Source: Meiothermus granaticius NBRC 107808 (GTDB lineage: Bacteria > Deinococcota > Deinococci > Deinococcales > Thermaceae). From it: a stretch of 64,000 bases of DNA. The stretch lies in assembly GCF_003574355.1 (NCBI RefSeq), contig NZ_QWLB01000010.1:16590-80589 (forward strand), in the 5' to 3' direction. How positions within the stretch are numbered: the first letter of the stretch is position 1; each line of letters begins with the position of its first letter. The position numbers and the translations under genes are program-made. Below the pieces are notes generated by a model. The model did no database searches and was not told the DNA's origin. It saw nothing but the letters and a program-made list of their open reading frames with translations. This document shows, piece after piece, positions 38,405 to 48,120 of the stretch.

Positions 38405-39700
38405 ATGAAACGAAAACTATTAACCTTGCTATCGGTAAGCTTGAGCACCCTGGTGATGGCCCAAAGTGTGACCGTAGAGTTCTGGCACACCTTTGGCGAT
38501 CCCAAGCGGGGGGGCTGGATTCAGGCTAAGGCCGATGCCTTTAACAAGGCCAACCCCAACATCAAGGTGGTTCCGACGTTTAAGGGCAGTTATCCCGACA
38601 TCATGCAGGCCGCAACCCTGGCCGCCCGGCAGGGCAAGCCCCCCGCGCTGGTGCAGATGTACGAGATCGGCAGCCAGTTCGCCCTTGACTCCGGCATCTT
38701 CCAACCCGTCGGGAACGTAGGCCCCATTGACACCGCGGACTACATCAAACCGGTGCTGAACTACTACACCATCAACGGCAAAGTCAACAGCATCCCTTTT
38801 AACTCCTCTTCGCCGGTGCTTTACTTCAACAAAGACCTGATGAAGAAGGCCGGCCTAGACCCGGCCAAGCCGCCCATGACCTTCGGCGAGCTCACCGCCG
38901 CCTGCGGCAAGATCGCGGCGGCCAACCTCGGGGTGAAGTGCTTCGGCATGAGCCTCAACGGCTGGTTCTTCGAGCAGTGGATGGCCGAGCAGGGTGCCCT
39001 CCTGGCTAACAACGGTAACGGGCGAAAAGGCCGGGCGACCGAGGTGCTCTTGACCAGCGAGCCGGCCAAGCGGATCGTCTCGTGGCTCAAAGACATGAAC
39101 GACAAGGGGTACTACACCTACACTGGTAAGCTCGAGGACTGGGACGGCAGCGACGCCATCTTCACCGACGCCAAAGTGGTGTTCCACATCACCTCCACCG
39201 CTGATATCGTCAACATCAACGATGCTGCCAAGAAGACCGGCTTTGAGATGGGCGTGGGTTTCCTGCCCATTCCCGACGGGGTGAAGCGCAACGGCGTGGT
39301 GATCGGCGGGGCCAGCTTGTGGATTACCAAGGGCATCCCCAAGGAACAGGCTGAGGCTGCCCTCAAATTCGCCCTATACATGACCAACACCGACAATATG
39401 GCCGAGTGGCACAAGCTCACCGGTTATTACCCGGTGCGGCTCAGCTCGATCGAGCTGCTGAAAAAGGAGGGCTGGCTGAACGCACAAGCGCCCCAGCTCG
39501 TGGCCTTCAATCAGCTGCTCGAGACCATCCCCAACGAGGCCACCGCCGGCGCGCTGATCGGTCCCTTCCAGCAGGTGCGCCGCATCGTCGAGGAGACCAT
39601 CCAGAAGGTCTTCTCCGGTGCCTCGGTGGATGCCGCCCTGAGCGAAGCCAAGACCAGGGCGGATGCCGCCCTCAAGGAGTACAACGCCAGCGTGAAGTAA
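38405..39700 (+). CDS. ugpB: ABC transporter substrate-binding protein, UgpB-like
   Basis: A 431-residue periplasmic binding protein, signal peptide MKRKLLTLLSVSLSTLVMA. It follows the glycerol-3-phosphate binder UgpB closely: VEFWHTFGD, FNKANPNIKVVPTFKGSY, PALVQMYEIGSQFALDSG, IPFNSSSPVLYFNKDLMKKA, VIGGASLWITKG and AEWHKLTGYYPV. UgpB homologues bind glycerol-3-phosphate or glycerophosphodiesters, so that is the best guess; another polyol or sugar is possible. GGAGG lies before the ATG. A strong hairpin follows the stop, then the two permease genes. Confidence 0.82.
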   Translation: MKRKLLTLLSVSLSTLVMAQSVTVEFWHTFGDPKRGGWIQAKADAFNKANPNIKVVPTFKGSYPDIMQAATLAARQGKPPALVQMYEIGSQFALDSGIFQPVGNVGPIDTADYIKPVLNYYTINGKVNSIPFNSSSPVLYFNKDLMKKAGLDPAKPPMTFGELTAACGKIAAANLGVKCFGMSLNGWFFEQWMAEQGALLANNGNGRKGRATEVLLTSEPAKRIVSWLKDMNDKGYYTYTGKLEDWDGSDAIFTDAKVVFHITSTADIVNINDAAKKTGFEMGVGFLPIPDGVKRNGVVIGGASLWITKGIPKEQAEAALKFALYMTNTDNMAEWHKLTGYYPVRLSSIELLKKEGWLNAQAPQLVAFNQLLETIPNEATAGALIGPFQQVRRIVEETIQKVFSGASVDAALSEAKTRADAALKEYNASVK

Positions 39701-39708
39701 ATTACCTC

Positions 39709-39749
39709 GAGCAGAGGGCTGGGAGCAGAGCGCTTTTGGCCCTCTGCTC
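39709..39749 (+). repeat. inverted repeat between ugpB and ugpA
   Basis: Perfect 11-bp arms (39709-39719 and 39739-39749, GAGCAGAGGGC and its complement) enclose 19 bases. A T-rich tract follows some bases later. The position between binding-protein and permease genes fits an mRNA-stabilising hairpin or partial terminator that keeps permease levels lower. Confidence 0.7.
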
Positions 39750-39769
39750 TTAGCTCTTCTCTTTTAGAT

Positions 39770-40669
39770 ATGAATGCAATCGCCGTCTTTAAAAACCGTT
39801 GGCTGGCCTTCTTGATGCTCCTGCCTACCCTGGTGGTGCTGGGGTTGTTCTTGTACTACCCGGCGCTCGAGACCCTGCGCCTGTCGCTGTACCGGGCCAA
39901 CTTCGTCTTCCAAACCGAGACCTTTGTGGGCTTGGCCCAGTTCCAGCAACTCCTCACCGATCCCGCATATTATCAGAGCCTCTTGCAGACGGTGATTTTC
40001 TGTGCCCTGGTGGTGTTTTTGGGGCTGGCTTTTGGGTTGAGCCTGGCCATACTGGCCAACCAACCAATTCACGGAGCAGCGGTATACCGCTCGCTGTTGC
40101 TCTATCCCTATGCCCTCTCCCCCGCCATCGCCGGGACGCTGTGGCTCTTCATGTTCAACCCTGAGGTAGGGCTGGTCAACAACATCCTGCGCACGCTGTT
40201 CGGGATCGCCCCTCGCTGGCTGGACAACCCCATCCTGGCTTTCACCCTGGTGGTGTTCGCTGCGGTGTGGAAAAACATCGGCTATAACCTGGCCTTTTAT
40301 ACCGCCGCCCTACAAAATCTGCCGGGAGAGCTGCTCGAGGCCGCCGCACTGGATGGAGCCACCCCTTGGCAGCGGTTTCGTTACGTGACGCTCCCGCTGC
40401 TCTCCCCCATCACTTTTTTTCTGTTTTTTGTCAACCTAACCTACGCGGTTTTCGACACCTTCAGCTTGGTGGACATCCTCACCGCCGGTGGCCCTACCCT
40501 GGGCAAAACCGGCATCACTACCTTCCTGATCTACCGGGTGTATCAAGATGGTTTTCAAAACTTCCAAACCGGCTTCGCAGCAGCCCAGGCCATCCTCATG
40601 TTGATTATGGTTGGGGGCATTACCGTTTTGCAGTTCCGTGTTGGCAGGAGGGTCAACTATGGCGCGTAG
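39770..40669 (+). CDS. ugpA: ABC transporter permease, UgpA-like
   Basis: A 299-residue inner-membrane permease with about six hydrophobic segments and the EAA loop EAAALDGATPWQRFRYVTLP (near residues 188-207). The ATG has no ribosome site and follows the T-rich stretch after the hairpin, so a short-leader start of its own or coupling is possible. It overlaps the next gene by 11 bases. No ATPase gene is present in this cluster. Confidence 0.87.
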   Translation: MNAIAVFKNRWLAFLMLLPTLVVLGLFLYYPALETLRLSLYRANFVFQTETFVGLAQFQQLLTDPAYYQSLLQTVIFCALVVFLGLAFGLSLAILANQPIHGAAVYRSLLLYPYALSPAIAGTLWLFMFNPEVGLVNNILRTLFGIAPRWLDNPILAFTLVVFAAVWKNIGYNLAFYTAALQNLPGELLEAAALDGATPWQRFRYVTLPLLSPITFFLFFVNLTYAVFDTFSLVDILTAGGPTLGKTGITTFLIYRVYQDGFQNFQTGFAAAQAILMLIMVGGITVLQFRVGRRVNYGA

Positions 40670-41480
40670 GGTTCTGCGGATTGCCTTGGTCCACCTCATC
40701 CTGATTCTCGCGGTGTTGCTGGTGGGGTTTCCCCTGATCTTCGCGCTGATTAAAGCCACCCAAACCGGCTCAGCGGTGAACTCCGCCAACCTCATCCCCA
40801 GCACGCACCTGTGGGACAATCTACTGAGTGCCTGGAACGGGGCTAAGCTAGGGCTTTATATTCGCAACAGCTTCGTGGTGGCCGTAGGCATCACGGTCCT
40901 GAAGGTCGTCACTTCAGCCTTAGCTGCGATGGCCCTGGTCTATTTTCGTATTCCAGCCAAGGGGTTGCTGTTTACCCTGATCCTTCTCACCCTGATGCTC
41001 CCCAGCGACCTTTTGGTGGTGGCCCTATTCGACCTGGTCAACAAACTCGGCTGGGCTAACACCTATCAGGCCATCATCCTTCCCTTTGCCGCCTCCGCGA
41101 CCGGAATTTTTCTGCTTCGCCAGCACTTCATGAATGTGCCCCCCAGCCTGCTGGATGCAGCCCGAATTGATGGGGCCGGGCCTTTCCGATTCCTGTTTGC
41201 GGTGCTGATCCCCCTGAGCTGGAACACCATCGGTGCGCTAACCCTCATCCAGTTTATTTACGGTTGGGAACAATACCTGTGGCCGCTCATCATCATTCGG
41301 GACAGCAGCCATCAGGTGATCCAGGTTGGGCTTAAGAGCCTGATTGGGCAAGCCAGCGGACAAACCGATTGGGGGATGGTGATGGCAGGAACCCTGGTGG
41401 CCATCCTTCCTCCCATCGTGATGTTTACCCTCCTTGGGCGACAATTCAGTCGAGGTTTTATCCTTTCGGAAAGCAAGTAA
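40659..41480 (+). CDS. ugpE: ABC transporter permease, UgpE-like
   Basis: A 273-residue partner permease with about six membrane segments. The coupling loop is DAARIDGAGPFRFLFAVLIP (near residues 165-184). The start at 40659 has AGGAGG just upstream inside the end of ugpA, so the pair is co-translated. The end faces a convergent gene, with a small inverted repeat (CACCCCTG, 41498-41505, and its complement 41520-41527) in the 87-bp gap that may act as a weak two-way terminator. Confidence 0.87.
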   Translation: MARRVLRIALVHLILILAVLLVGFPLIFALIKATQTGSAVNSANLIPSTHLWDNLLSAWNGAKLGLYIRNSFVVAVGITVLKVVTSALAAMALVYFRIPAKGLLFTLILLTLMLPSDLLVVALFDLVNKLGWANTYQAIILPFAASATGIFLLRQHFMNVPPSLLDAARIDGAGPFRFLFAVLIPLSWNTIGALTLIQFIYGWEQYLWPLIIIRDSSHQVIQVGLKSLIGQASGQTDWGMVMAGTLVAILPPIVMFTLLGRQFSRGFILSESK

Positions 41481-41567
41481 GTCTCTCTGCTCCTGCGCAC
41501 CCCTGGGTCTATGGGGTCTCAGGGGTGGAGAAGAAGAGAAAGTTTCCGTGCGAATTCGGCTAGGCCC

Positions 41568-41927
41568 TCAGTGGCTCAGGCTGTAGAGCAATATGCTCAG
41601 CACCAACAGCGTGACGAGGGTAAATACCCCGTCCCGCTGCCGGGCAAACAGCAACGCCGAAAGGGCTACCCGCAAGATGGGGGTAAAGATGAGCAACAAC
41701 AATCCTAGCTGGATGAAGGCGTACGGACGCCCCTCGAGCACCCCCTGCCACACACTGCCCACCGAGCGCAGAGGCCAGGGTTCGGCCTGAAAAACAGAGT
41801 AGTGGACGATATCGCCCCCATGATGGCGCAGCTCCAGAATGCCCCCCAGCAACACCACCAGCCCAGCCAGGATCACCCCCAGCCGCAGCAGGTTGCCCAG
41901 CAGAATCTCCATGGCTCGGTCGCTCAT
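41568..41927 (-). CDS. DUF1634 membrane protein, TauE partner
   Basis: A 119-residue protein with three hydrophobic segments (LLRLGVILAGLVVLLGGILE; FIQLGLLLLIFTPIL; VFTLVTLLVLSILLY). It matches DUF1634, a family found almost always beside TauE/SafE-type exporters. Its ATG overlaps the TauE gene's stop, so the two form an operon. The function is unknown; a subunit or modulator of the exporter is the natural guess. Confidence 0.8.
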   Translation of the reverse strand: MSDRAMEILLGNLLRLGVILAGLVVLLGGILELRHHGGDIVHYSVFQAEPWPLRSVGSVWQGVLEGRPYAFIQLGLLLLIFTPILRVALSALLFARQRDGVFTLVTLLVLSILLYSLSH

Positions 41928-42766
41928 ACCCCTCCCCGCAGCCCCTGGTAGACCATCTGAATCCCCAGCAGGGCAATAACCGCGACAAACAACAACCGTA
42001 ACCGAGCCGGAGCCGCCTGGGTCAGGATGCGGGCCCCGGTCAGTGAACCCAGCAGCACCCCGAGCATCACCGGCATGGTCAGTGCCGGATCAATATACCC
42101 CCGGCTCAGGTAGATGCCGGCGCTGGCGGCCGCGGTCACCCCGATCATGAAGTTGGAGGTGGTGGTGGAGACCTTATAGGGCAGGCCCATCACCCGGTCC
42201 ATGGCCAGCACCTTGACCGCCCCCGAGCCGATGCCCAGAAGCCCTGAGAGCATTCCCGCCACCCCCATCAGGCCCAACCCCCCCAGCACGTTGTGCACCT
42301 TGTAGGCCTTCGGCCCCTGAGGGGTGGGATAACTGCTCTCCATTTTCAGCCGCACCGCCAACGGGTCGGAAGGCCTGGGGTTGGGCCGGCTCTCCTTGTG
42401 GCGATCCTGAAAGCTCTGATAGGCGGAGTACAGGAGCACCACGCCGAAAATGGCCGCCACCCAGTTCTTGGGGAGGATCCCTACCAGGTAAGCCCCCAGC
42501 AGGGCCCCCAGGGTGGTGGCGATCTCCAAGAACATCCCGATGCGTAGGTTGGAGTAGCCTTCTCGCACATACGCCGAAGCAGCCCCGCTCGAGGTCGCAA
42601 TCACCGAGATCAAGGAGGCCCCCAGAGCGTAGTGCAGGTCCACCTTGAACCCCAATACCAGCAGCGGTACCAGCAACACCCCCCCTCCCAATCCGGTCAG
42701 CGCCCCGACCAATCCCGCCAGCAGACTGCCCAAAAAAAGGAGGGAGGTCAGTTCAAATTCGCTCAT
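41924..42766 (-). CDS. TauE/SafE-family sulfite/anion exporter
   Basis: A 280-residue membrane protein with about eight hydrophobic segments in two repeats. LVGALTGLGGGVLLVPLLVL near the start and LSGLLGIGSGAVKVLAMDRV in the second half are the paired glycine-rich signatures of the TauE/SafE/YfcA family, which exports sulfite, sulfoacetate or similar anions. The start at 42766 leaves only 23 bp to the divergent DUF1003 start, so the two promoters overlap. Confidence 0.87.
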   Translation of the reverse strand: MSEFELTSLLFLGSLLAGLVGALTGLGGGVLLVPLLVLGFKVDLHYALGASLISVIATSSGAASAYVREGYSNLRIGMFLEIATTLGALLGAYLVGILPKNWVAAIFGVVLLYSAYQSFQDRHKESRPNPRPSDPLAVRLKMESSYPTPQGPKAYKVHNVLGGLGLMGVAGMLSGLLGIGSGAVKVLAMDRVMGLPYKVSTTTSNFMIGVTAAASAGIYLSRGYIDPALTMPVMLGVLLGSLTGARILTQAAPARLRLLFVAVIALLGIQMVYQGLRGGV

Positions 42767-42777
42767 AAGACTGGCGG

Positions 42778-42783
42778 TATTCT
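42778..42783 (+). promoter_or_regulatory. -10 element, leaderless promoter of the DUF1003-led operon
   Basis: TATTCT ends six bases before ATG 42790 and drives the operon reaching to 49389. Confidence 0.5.
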
Positions 42784-42789
42784 ATCCCC

Positions 42790-43299
42790 ATGGAACACCT
42801 GCCTTCCATAGAAGAGCTGCTCAAGCATCGGCAGCCACCGCAAAATCCTAACCTCGAGCACCAAAAATCACTATCCGCCCTGGAACGGTTGGCGCTGTGG
42901 ATTACCGAACACGTAGGCAGCATGGGGTTCTTTATCATCATTCTGGTATGGACGATCGTCTGGATGGCGTGGAACTTTCTGGCCCCTCCCCAACTCAAAT
43001 TTGACCCTCCCTGGGCCTTCGCCTTTTGGTTGTTTTTATCCAATATGATCCAGCTCTTCCTGATGCCCCTGATCATGATTGGGCAGAACCTGCAAGGCCG
43101 GCATGCTGAGTTGCGCGCCGAGCATGATTTTGAGATCAACATCAAAGCCGAGCGCGAGATAGGGGCGCTCCTACAGCACATCGAATTCCAAAACAACCTC
43201 TTGTTGGCCCTGGTGATTAAGAGTGGCTTGACGGCCGATGAGGCCCTCAAACTGGCCCAATCGCAGGAAGGCCACCGTCAGATCGCGGACCCCAGATGA
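42790..43299 (+). CDS. DUF1003 membrane protein
   Basis: A 169-residue protein with two membrane segments ([20 protein letters not shown] and [20 protein letters not shown]) separated by PPQLKFDPP, typical of DUF1003. The C-terminal part ([20 protein letters not shown]) is a charged cytoplasmic helix. Function is unknown. Its stop overlaps the ATG of the APC transporter (ATGA), so both are co-translated; the family is often linked to ion transport. Confidence 0.82.
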   Translation: MEHLPSIEELLKHRQPPQNPNLEHQKSLSALERLALWITEHVGSMGFFIIILVWTIVWMAWNFLAPPQLKFDPPWAFAFWLFLSNMIQLFLMPLIMIGQNLQGRHAELRAEHDFEINIKAEREIGALLQHIEFQNNLLLALVIKSGLTADEALKLAQSQEGHRQIADPR

Positions 43300-45191
43300 G
43301 TTCCTCCTTGCGTCCCCGTCTTCGCAGCTGGCTTTTGGCTCCGCCGTTGGAAAGCCATACAGCGCTACAGCCCTGGTACAAGGTCATGTGCCTGACTGGG
43401 GTGGACTACTTCTCGACCCTGGGATATCAGCCGGGGATCGCTGCGTTGGCGGCAGGATTGCTCTCCCCTTGGGCTACGCTGGCCCTGGTACTCTTTACCC
43501 TGCTGGGGGCCCTGCCGGTCTACTGGCGGGTAGCCGCTGAAAGCCCACACGGGGAGGGCTCGGTGGGGATGCTCGAGCGCCTGCTGAAGGGCTGGAATGC
43601 CAAGCTTACGGTGTTGGTGCTGCTGGGGTTTGCCGCCACCGACTTCATGATCACCATCACCCTCTCGGCCGCGGATGCCAGCGCCCATCTGATCGCCAAC
43701 CCGCTGACCCCAGCCTGGCTGAATCATCCGGTGATCCTAACCCTGGCCCTGATCGCCCTTTTGGGCGGGGTCTTTCTGCTGGGTTTCCGCGAAGCCATCG
43801 GGGTAGCGGTCCTCCTGGTGGTGCTGTATCTGGGGCTTTCGATGTTGGTGATTGGGGTGGCTGGATACCAGCTCATCGCCCATCCGGAGCTCTGGCAGCA
43901 CTGGAGCCAGGCCATCGCGCTGCGCTACCCCAGCGCCACTGAGATTGCCCTAGCGGCCACCTTGGTGTTTCCCAAGCTGGCCCTTGGGCTCTCAGGGTTT
44001 GAGACCGGAGTGGCGGTGATGCCTCAGGTACAAGGAGCTACCGGAGATACCGAAGCCGAGCCCCTGGGGCGGATACGCAACACCCGCAAGCTGCTCTTGA
44101 GCGCCGCTCTAATCATGAGTGTTTTCCTGCTGGCCAGCAGCCTAGTCACCACCCTGCTGATCCCAGCGCAGGAGTTCCAACCCGGGGGCGCAGCCAATGG
44201 CCGAGCCCTGGCCTATCTGGCCCACACCTATCTGGGGCCGGGTCTGGCTACGGTTTATGACCTCAGCACCATCCTGATCCTGTGGTTTGCCGGGGCCAGC
44301 GCCATGGCGGGGCTTTTGAATTTGGTGCCGCGTTACCTGCCCCGCTATGGCATGGCTCCCGAATGGACGCGCATCCCTAGGCCCCTGGTGCTGTTTTTTA
44401 CCGGGGTGGCCTTTGTGGTCACGGTGCTCTTTGAAGCCAGCGTAGACGCCCAGGGTTCGGCCTATGCCACCGGGGTGCTGGCGTTGATGACCTCCGCCGC
44501 CTTCGCGGTTTGGATCACCCTGTGGCACCGCCGGGACTGGATAACCGCGCTGGGCTTTGGGGGCATCACTTTGGTGTTCATCTACACCTGGGTGATGAAC
44601 ATCCTCGAGCGCTCTACGGGGCTGTGGATCGCGCTGCTCTTCATCATGGCCACGCTGGTGGTGTCCATCATCTCCAGGGCTTCCCGGGCCTTCGAGCTGC
44701 GGGTTTCAGAAGTCCATTTCGATGAAGAAGCCCAGCGTTTTATCGCTCAGGGCTGGGGCGAGCTGCGCCTGATCGCCAACCACCGCGAGCGAGGCAGCAT
44801 CTTTGAGTACAGTGCCAAAGAGCAGGAGATGCACCTCGACGCCCACCTGCCTGGACAGGGCACCCTCTTGTTCCTGGAGATCACCGTGCTTGACCCCTCG
44901 GAGTTTTCCAGTCAGGTGCGGGTGACTGGGGTCAGGGTGGGGCCCTACCGGGTCTTACGCACCCAATCGTCCAGTGTACCCAACGCCATCGCGGCCATCC
45001 TGCTGTACCTGCGCGACCAAACCAATACCCGGCCCCATGTGTATCTGGAGTGGGGAGATCAAAGCCCCTTTCAGCAAGCCCTGCGATTTCTCTTCTGGGG
45101 GGAGGGCGATATCCCCACCCTGACCCACGAGATCCTGCGCCGGGCTGAACCCGACGCGAGCCGCCGCCCGGTAGTGCATGTGGGGGGTTAG
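43296..45191 (+). CDS. APC-superfamily transporter with C-terminal soluble domain
   Basis: A 631-residue membrane protein with about 12 hydrophobic segments over residues 45-465, then roughly 165 soluble residues. [20 protein letters not shown] and [19 protein letters not shown] resemble the unwound-helix motifs of amino-acid/polyamine/organocation transporters. The C-terminal soluble part ([20 protein letters not shown] to HVGG) is not recognised and could sense ligand. Substrate unknown; either an amino acid or K+ (some APC members of this length move potassium). Confidence 0.75.
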   Translation: MSSSLRPRLRSWLLAPPLESHTALQPWYKVMCLTGVDYFSTLGYQPGIAALAAGLLSPWATLALVLFTLLGALPVYWRVAAESPHGEGSVGMLERLLKGWNAKLTVLVLLGFAATDFMITITLSAADASAHLIANPLTPAWLNHPVILTLALIALLGGVFLLGFREAIGVAVLLVVLYLGLSMLVIGVAGYQLIAHPELWQHWSQAIALRYPSATEIALAATLVFPKLALGLSGFETGVAVMPQVQGATGDTEAEPLGRIRNTRKLLLSAALIMSVFLLASSLVTTLLIPAQEFQPGGAANGRALAYLAHTYLGPGLATVYDLSTILILWFAGASAMAGLLNLVPRYLPRYGMAPEWTRIPRPLVLFFTGVAFVVTVLFEASVDAQGSAYATGVLALMTSAAFAVWITLWHRRDWITALGFGGITLVFIYTWVMNILERSTGLWIALLFIMATLVVSIISRASRAFELRVSEVHFDEEAQRFIAQGWGELRLIANHRERGSIFEYSAKEQEMHLDAHLPGQGTLLFLEITVLDPSEFSSQVRVTGVRVGPYRVLRTQSSSVPNAIAAILLYLRDQTNTRPHVYLEWGDQSPFQQALRFLFWGEGDIPTLTHEILRRAEPDASRRPVVHVGG

Positions 45192-45206
45192 GATGGAGGG
45201 GCTGCG

Positions 45207-47501
45207 ATGAATGCTTTTGGTCAACCGGGAATCTCCCCCACCTGGGCCTCGAGCGATAAAGATCTGGTCGGTACGGCCCTCGGCACCAGCCGGGTCTGGT
45301 TTACACTGGGGCACGGCATCCTCAACGAGGTCTTCTGGCCCTCCACCGGTGAACCCCAGACCCGCGACCTGGGCTTTATCGTGGCCCGGGAAGGGGCCTG
45401 GTACGAGGTCAAGCGGGTGCGCCGCTACACCCTGTCCACCCCGGCTCCCGAGATCCCCCTGCCCCAGGTGGTGCACCAAGGGGAGGGGTACACCCTCGAG
45501 CTGGAATTTTTAGCCGATCCCGCCCGGGATGTGGTGCTGGTGCGGTACCGGCTCGAGGGGGAAGGCTTTCGACTCTATCCCCTGTTGGCCCCCCACCTGA
45601 GCAGCAGTGGCCTGAGCAATACCGCCTGGGTAGAGGGGCCGGGGGTCTATGCCCAGCAGGACGGGGCGACCTTGTGCCTTCTGGCTGAGCCGGGGTTCGA
45701 GCGGGCCAGCGCAGGGTTTGTGGGCTTTTCCGACGGTTGGCAGGACTTTCAGCGAAACGGGGCCATGACCTGGGGCTTCACCCGGGCGGAAGGGGGCAAT
45801 GTGGCCCTGATGGGAGAGCTGCGGGCCCCTGAGGGGGTGCTGGCCCTGGGCTTTTCCCACACCCCTGCAGGAGCCCACACCCTGGCCCGCTCCAGTCTGG
45901 CGGAGGGCTTCTCCTCCTTGAGGGCGCGCTATCTGGAGGGCTGGCGGCGCTGGGCAGACCAACTGCAGATCGAGGGGGAGAGCCTCGAGCTAACCCGGCA
46001 GGCCCGGACCTCAGCCATGGTGCTCAAGGTGCATGAAGACACCACCTATCCCGGTGCGGTGGTGGCCAGCCTCTCCACCCCTTGGGGCTCGATCCACGAT
46101 GACCCTGGGGGCTATCACCTGGTTTGGCCGCGGGATGCGGTGGAGGCCGGGCTGGCCCTGCTGGCCGCGGGCCAGACCACCGACGCGCGGCGGATGCTCT
46201 CATACCTAATCGCCACCCAACAGCCAGACGGAAGCTGGCCGCAGAACTTCTACCCCGACGGACGGCTTTATTGGAGGGGCATCCAGCTTGACGAGGTGGC
46301 TTTGCCGGTGCTGATGGCGGCCCGGCTAGCCGAGGCGGGGGCCCTGCCTGAACGGGCCGAGGTCCGGACCATGGTACGGCGGGCCCTCGGCTTTATCGCC
46401 CAGAATGGCCCCTACAGCCCCCAAGACCGCTGGGAGGAGAATGCCGGTGTCAACCCCTACACCTTGGGGGTGCAAGTGGCCGCCCTGGTGGTTGGGGCCG
46501 CGTTTCTAGATGAGCCCGACCGAAGCTATGCCTGCTCGCTGGCCGACGACTGGAACGCCCGGATCGAGGAATGGACCTATGTGGAGGGGACCCCTCTAGA
46601 CCGGCAGTACGGGGTACAGGGCCACTACGTGCGGCTGCATCCCCCTGGAGAAACCAGTCTCCGGGGCCGGGTACTGGTACAGAATCGTCGGGGTGAAAGC
46701 GTGGCCGTAGAGGAGCTCATCAGCCTGGATTTTCTCTACCTGGTGCGGCTGGGGCTACGCTCCCCCCATGACCCCCGCATCCGGGATACCCTGCGGCTGG
46801 TAGAGGCCATGCTGCGGGTGGAGACCCCCAGCGGACCCTTCTATCATCGCTACAATCACGACGGCTATGGCGAACACCACGATGGCCGTCCCTTTGATGG
46901 GGTCGGGGTAGGCCGGGCCTGGCCTCTGCTGAGCGGGGAGCGGGGGCACTATGCCCTGCTGGCCGGAGAAGACCCCTTTCCCTACCTCTGGGCCATGGCC
47001 CATACGGCCAGCCTAGGAGGGCTTCTGCCGGAACAGGTGTGGGACACCGCCCCCATCCCCGAACGGGGGCTGTTTCCCGGTCGTCCTACCGGCAGCGCCA
47101 TGCCGCTGGTCTGGGCCCACGCCGAGTACCTGAAGCTGTTCTTGGCAACGCAGCGAGGCCGGCCCAGCGAGTGGCTCGAGGCTGTAGCCCAGCGCTACCC
47201 AACCCCCCGTCCCCCTGAGGTGTTGCACTGGCGGGGCGACGCCCCTTACCCTGCAATCCCCCAGGGCAAAACCCTGCTCATCGAAGGGGCCCAGCCCTTT
47301 ACCCTGCGCCTGGGCTTTGATGGCTGGCAGGGGGTGCAGGAGCTCAAGGCGGCTGAGCTGGGCCTGGGCCGGTACGGGGTGCGCCTGGGACCCGAGCTCT
47401 GGCAGAATCACCGCTTGCTTCAGTTCACCCGGCATTTTCCTGGAGGCTGGGAGGGACGGGATTACGCAGTAGAGAGGAGTGAGAATGATGGAAGACCATG
47501 A
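45207..47501 (+). CDS. GH15 glucoamylase
   Basis: A 764-residue family-15 glycoside hydrolase that releases glucose from the ends of starch- or glycogen-type chains. The first 250 residues or so are the N-terminal beta-sandwich (GTSRVWFTLGHGILNEVFWP). The alpha/alpha barrel follows, with GAVVASLSTPWG, YHLVWPRDAVEAGLALLAAG, LPDGSWPQNFYPDGRLYW-type block, RWEENAGVNPYTLGVQ (the E is in the region of the general acid) and LVWAHAEYLKLF with the catalytic base. There is no signal peptide, so the enzyme may be cytoplasmic. ATG at 45207 is 15 bp after the APC gene. Confidence 0.9.
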   Translation: MNAFGQPGISPTWASSDKDLVGTALGTSRVWFTLGHGILNEVFWPSTGEPQTRDLGFIVAREGAWYEVKRVRRYTLSTPAPEIPLPQVVHQGEGYTLELEFLADPARDVVLVRYRLEGEGFRLYPLLAPHLSSSGLSNTAWVEGPGVYAQQDGATLCLLAEPGFERASAGFVGFSDGWQDFQRNGAMTWGFTRAEGGNVALMGELRAPEGVLALGFSHTPAGAHTLARSSLAEGFSSLRARYLEGWRRWADQLQIEGESLELTRQARTSAMVLKVHEDTTYPGAVVASLSTPWGSIHDDPGGYHLVWPRDAVEAGLALLAAGQTTDARRMLSYLIATQQPDGSWPQNFYPDGRLYWRGIQLDEVALPVLMAARLAEAGALPERAEVRTMVRRALGFIAQNGPYSPQDRWEENAGVNPYTLGVQVAALVVGAAFLDEPDRSYACSLADDWNARIEEWTYVEGTPLDRQYGVQGHYVRLHPPGETSLRGRVLVQNRRGESVAVEELISLDFLYLVRLGLRSPHDPRIRDTLRLVEAMLRVETPSGPFYHRYNHDGYGEHHDGRPFDGVGVGRAWPLLSGERGHYALLAGEDPFPYLWAMAHTASLGGLLPEQVWDTAPIPERGLFPGRPTGSAMPLVWAHAEYLKLFLATQRGRPSEWLEAVAQRYPTPRPPEVLHWRGDAPYPAIPQGKTLLIEGAQPFTLRLGFDGWQGVQELKAAELGLGRYGVRLGPELWQNHRLLQFTRHFPGGWEGRDYAVERSENDGRP

Positions 47502-48120
47502 GAAAGCCCAGCTCGAGGCCATGAAAAAAGCCGATGAGCGGGCCATGCCGACCCGAAGGGCGGTGCTGCAAGCCGCCATCATCACCGCCACCGCCACCGC
47601 CACGCTATCGGCCCTCTATGTAGGGGCCGGACTGGTCACCCGGAGCAGCAAAACCCCTGAAAACGAACCCCCTCAGGTTGGAGACCTGCTGGTCTATGCC
47701 ACCGGAGCCCGGATCAACCAACCCATTCTGACCGACGACCTGCCTCTGGGGGGGCCCTTTCGGCTGGCCTTCCCCATGGACCCGCAAACCAAGGTAGTCC
47801 GCAGCCAGAACGTCAACAACACCCTGCTGGTCCTGAAGCTACCCCTCCAAAGCTATGACCCCAAGGTGGCGGCCCATGCGGTGGGTGGGATCGTTTGCTA
47901 CTCTGCCATCTGCACCCACCTGGGCTGCACCGTGAGCGATTGGGAGGCCGGTCCGCAGCTCATGCGCTGTCCCTGTCACGGCTCTATCTACAACCCTCGA
48001 GACGATAAGGTGGTGAGCGGCCCCGCACCCCTGCCCCTAGCCCTGCTTCCCATCCGCCTCGAGGGGCCGCAGATCGTGGTGGCTGGAGCGTTTTTAGGCC
48101 CGGTCGGGGAGCAGACCTGA
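47485..48120 (+). CDS. Rieske 2Fe-2S protein, bc1/b6f type, orphan
   Basis: A 211-residue membrane-anchored Rieske protein. The N-terminus has a Tat-like TRRAVLQAAIITATATAT followed by a membrane stretch. The cluster ligands are C-T-H in CTHLGC and C-P-C-H in CPCHGS (near residues 153 and 174). The extra Cys of each motif forms the disulfide of high-potential proteins. FLGPVG near the end matches Thermus Rieske proteins. No cytochrome b gene is near; the neighbours are a glucoamylase and a drug/metabolite transporter. AGGAG stands just before the ATG pair 47485/47488; an in-frame GTG 47479 is less likely. Confidence 0.87.
   Translation: MMEDHEKAQLEAMKKADERAMPTRRAVLQAAIITATATATLSALYVGAGLVTRSSKTPENEPPQVGDLLVYATGARINQPILTDDLPLGGPFRLAFPMDPQTKVVRSQNVNNTLLVLKLPLQSYDPKVAAHAVGGIVCYSAICTHLGCTVSDWEAGPQLMRCPCHGSIYNPRDDKVVSGPAPLPLALLPIRLEGPQIVVAGAFLGPVGEQT

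Noticed and set aside
45207..47501. Secretion of the glucoamylase
   Set aside because: The N-terminus has no hydrophobic segment or basic start that would make a signal peptide.
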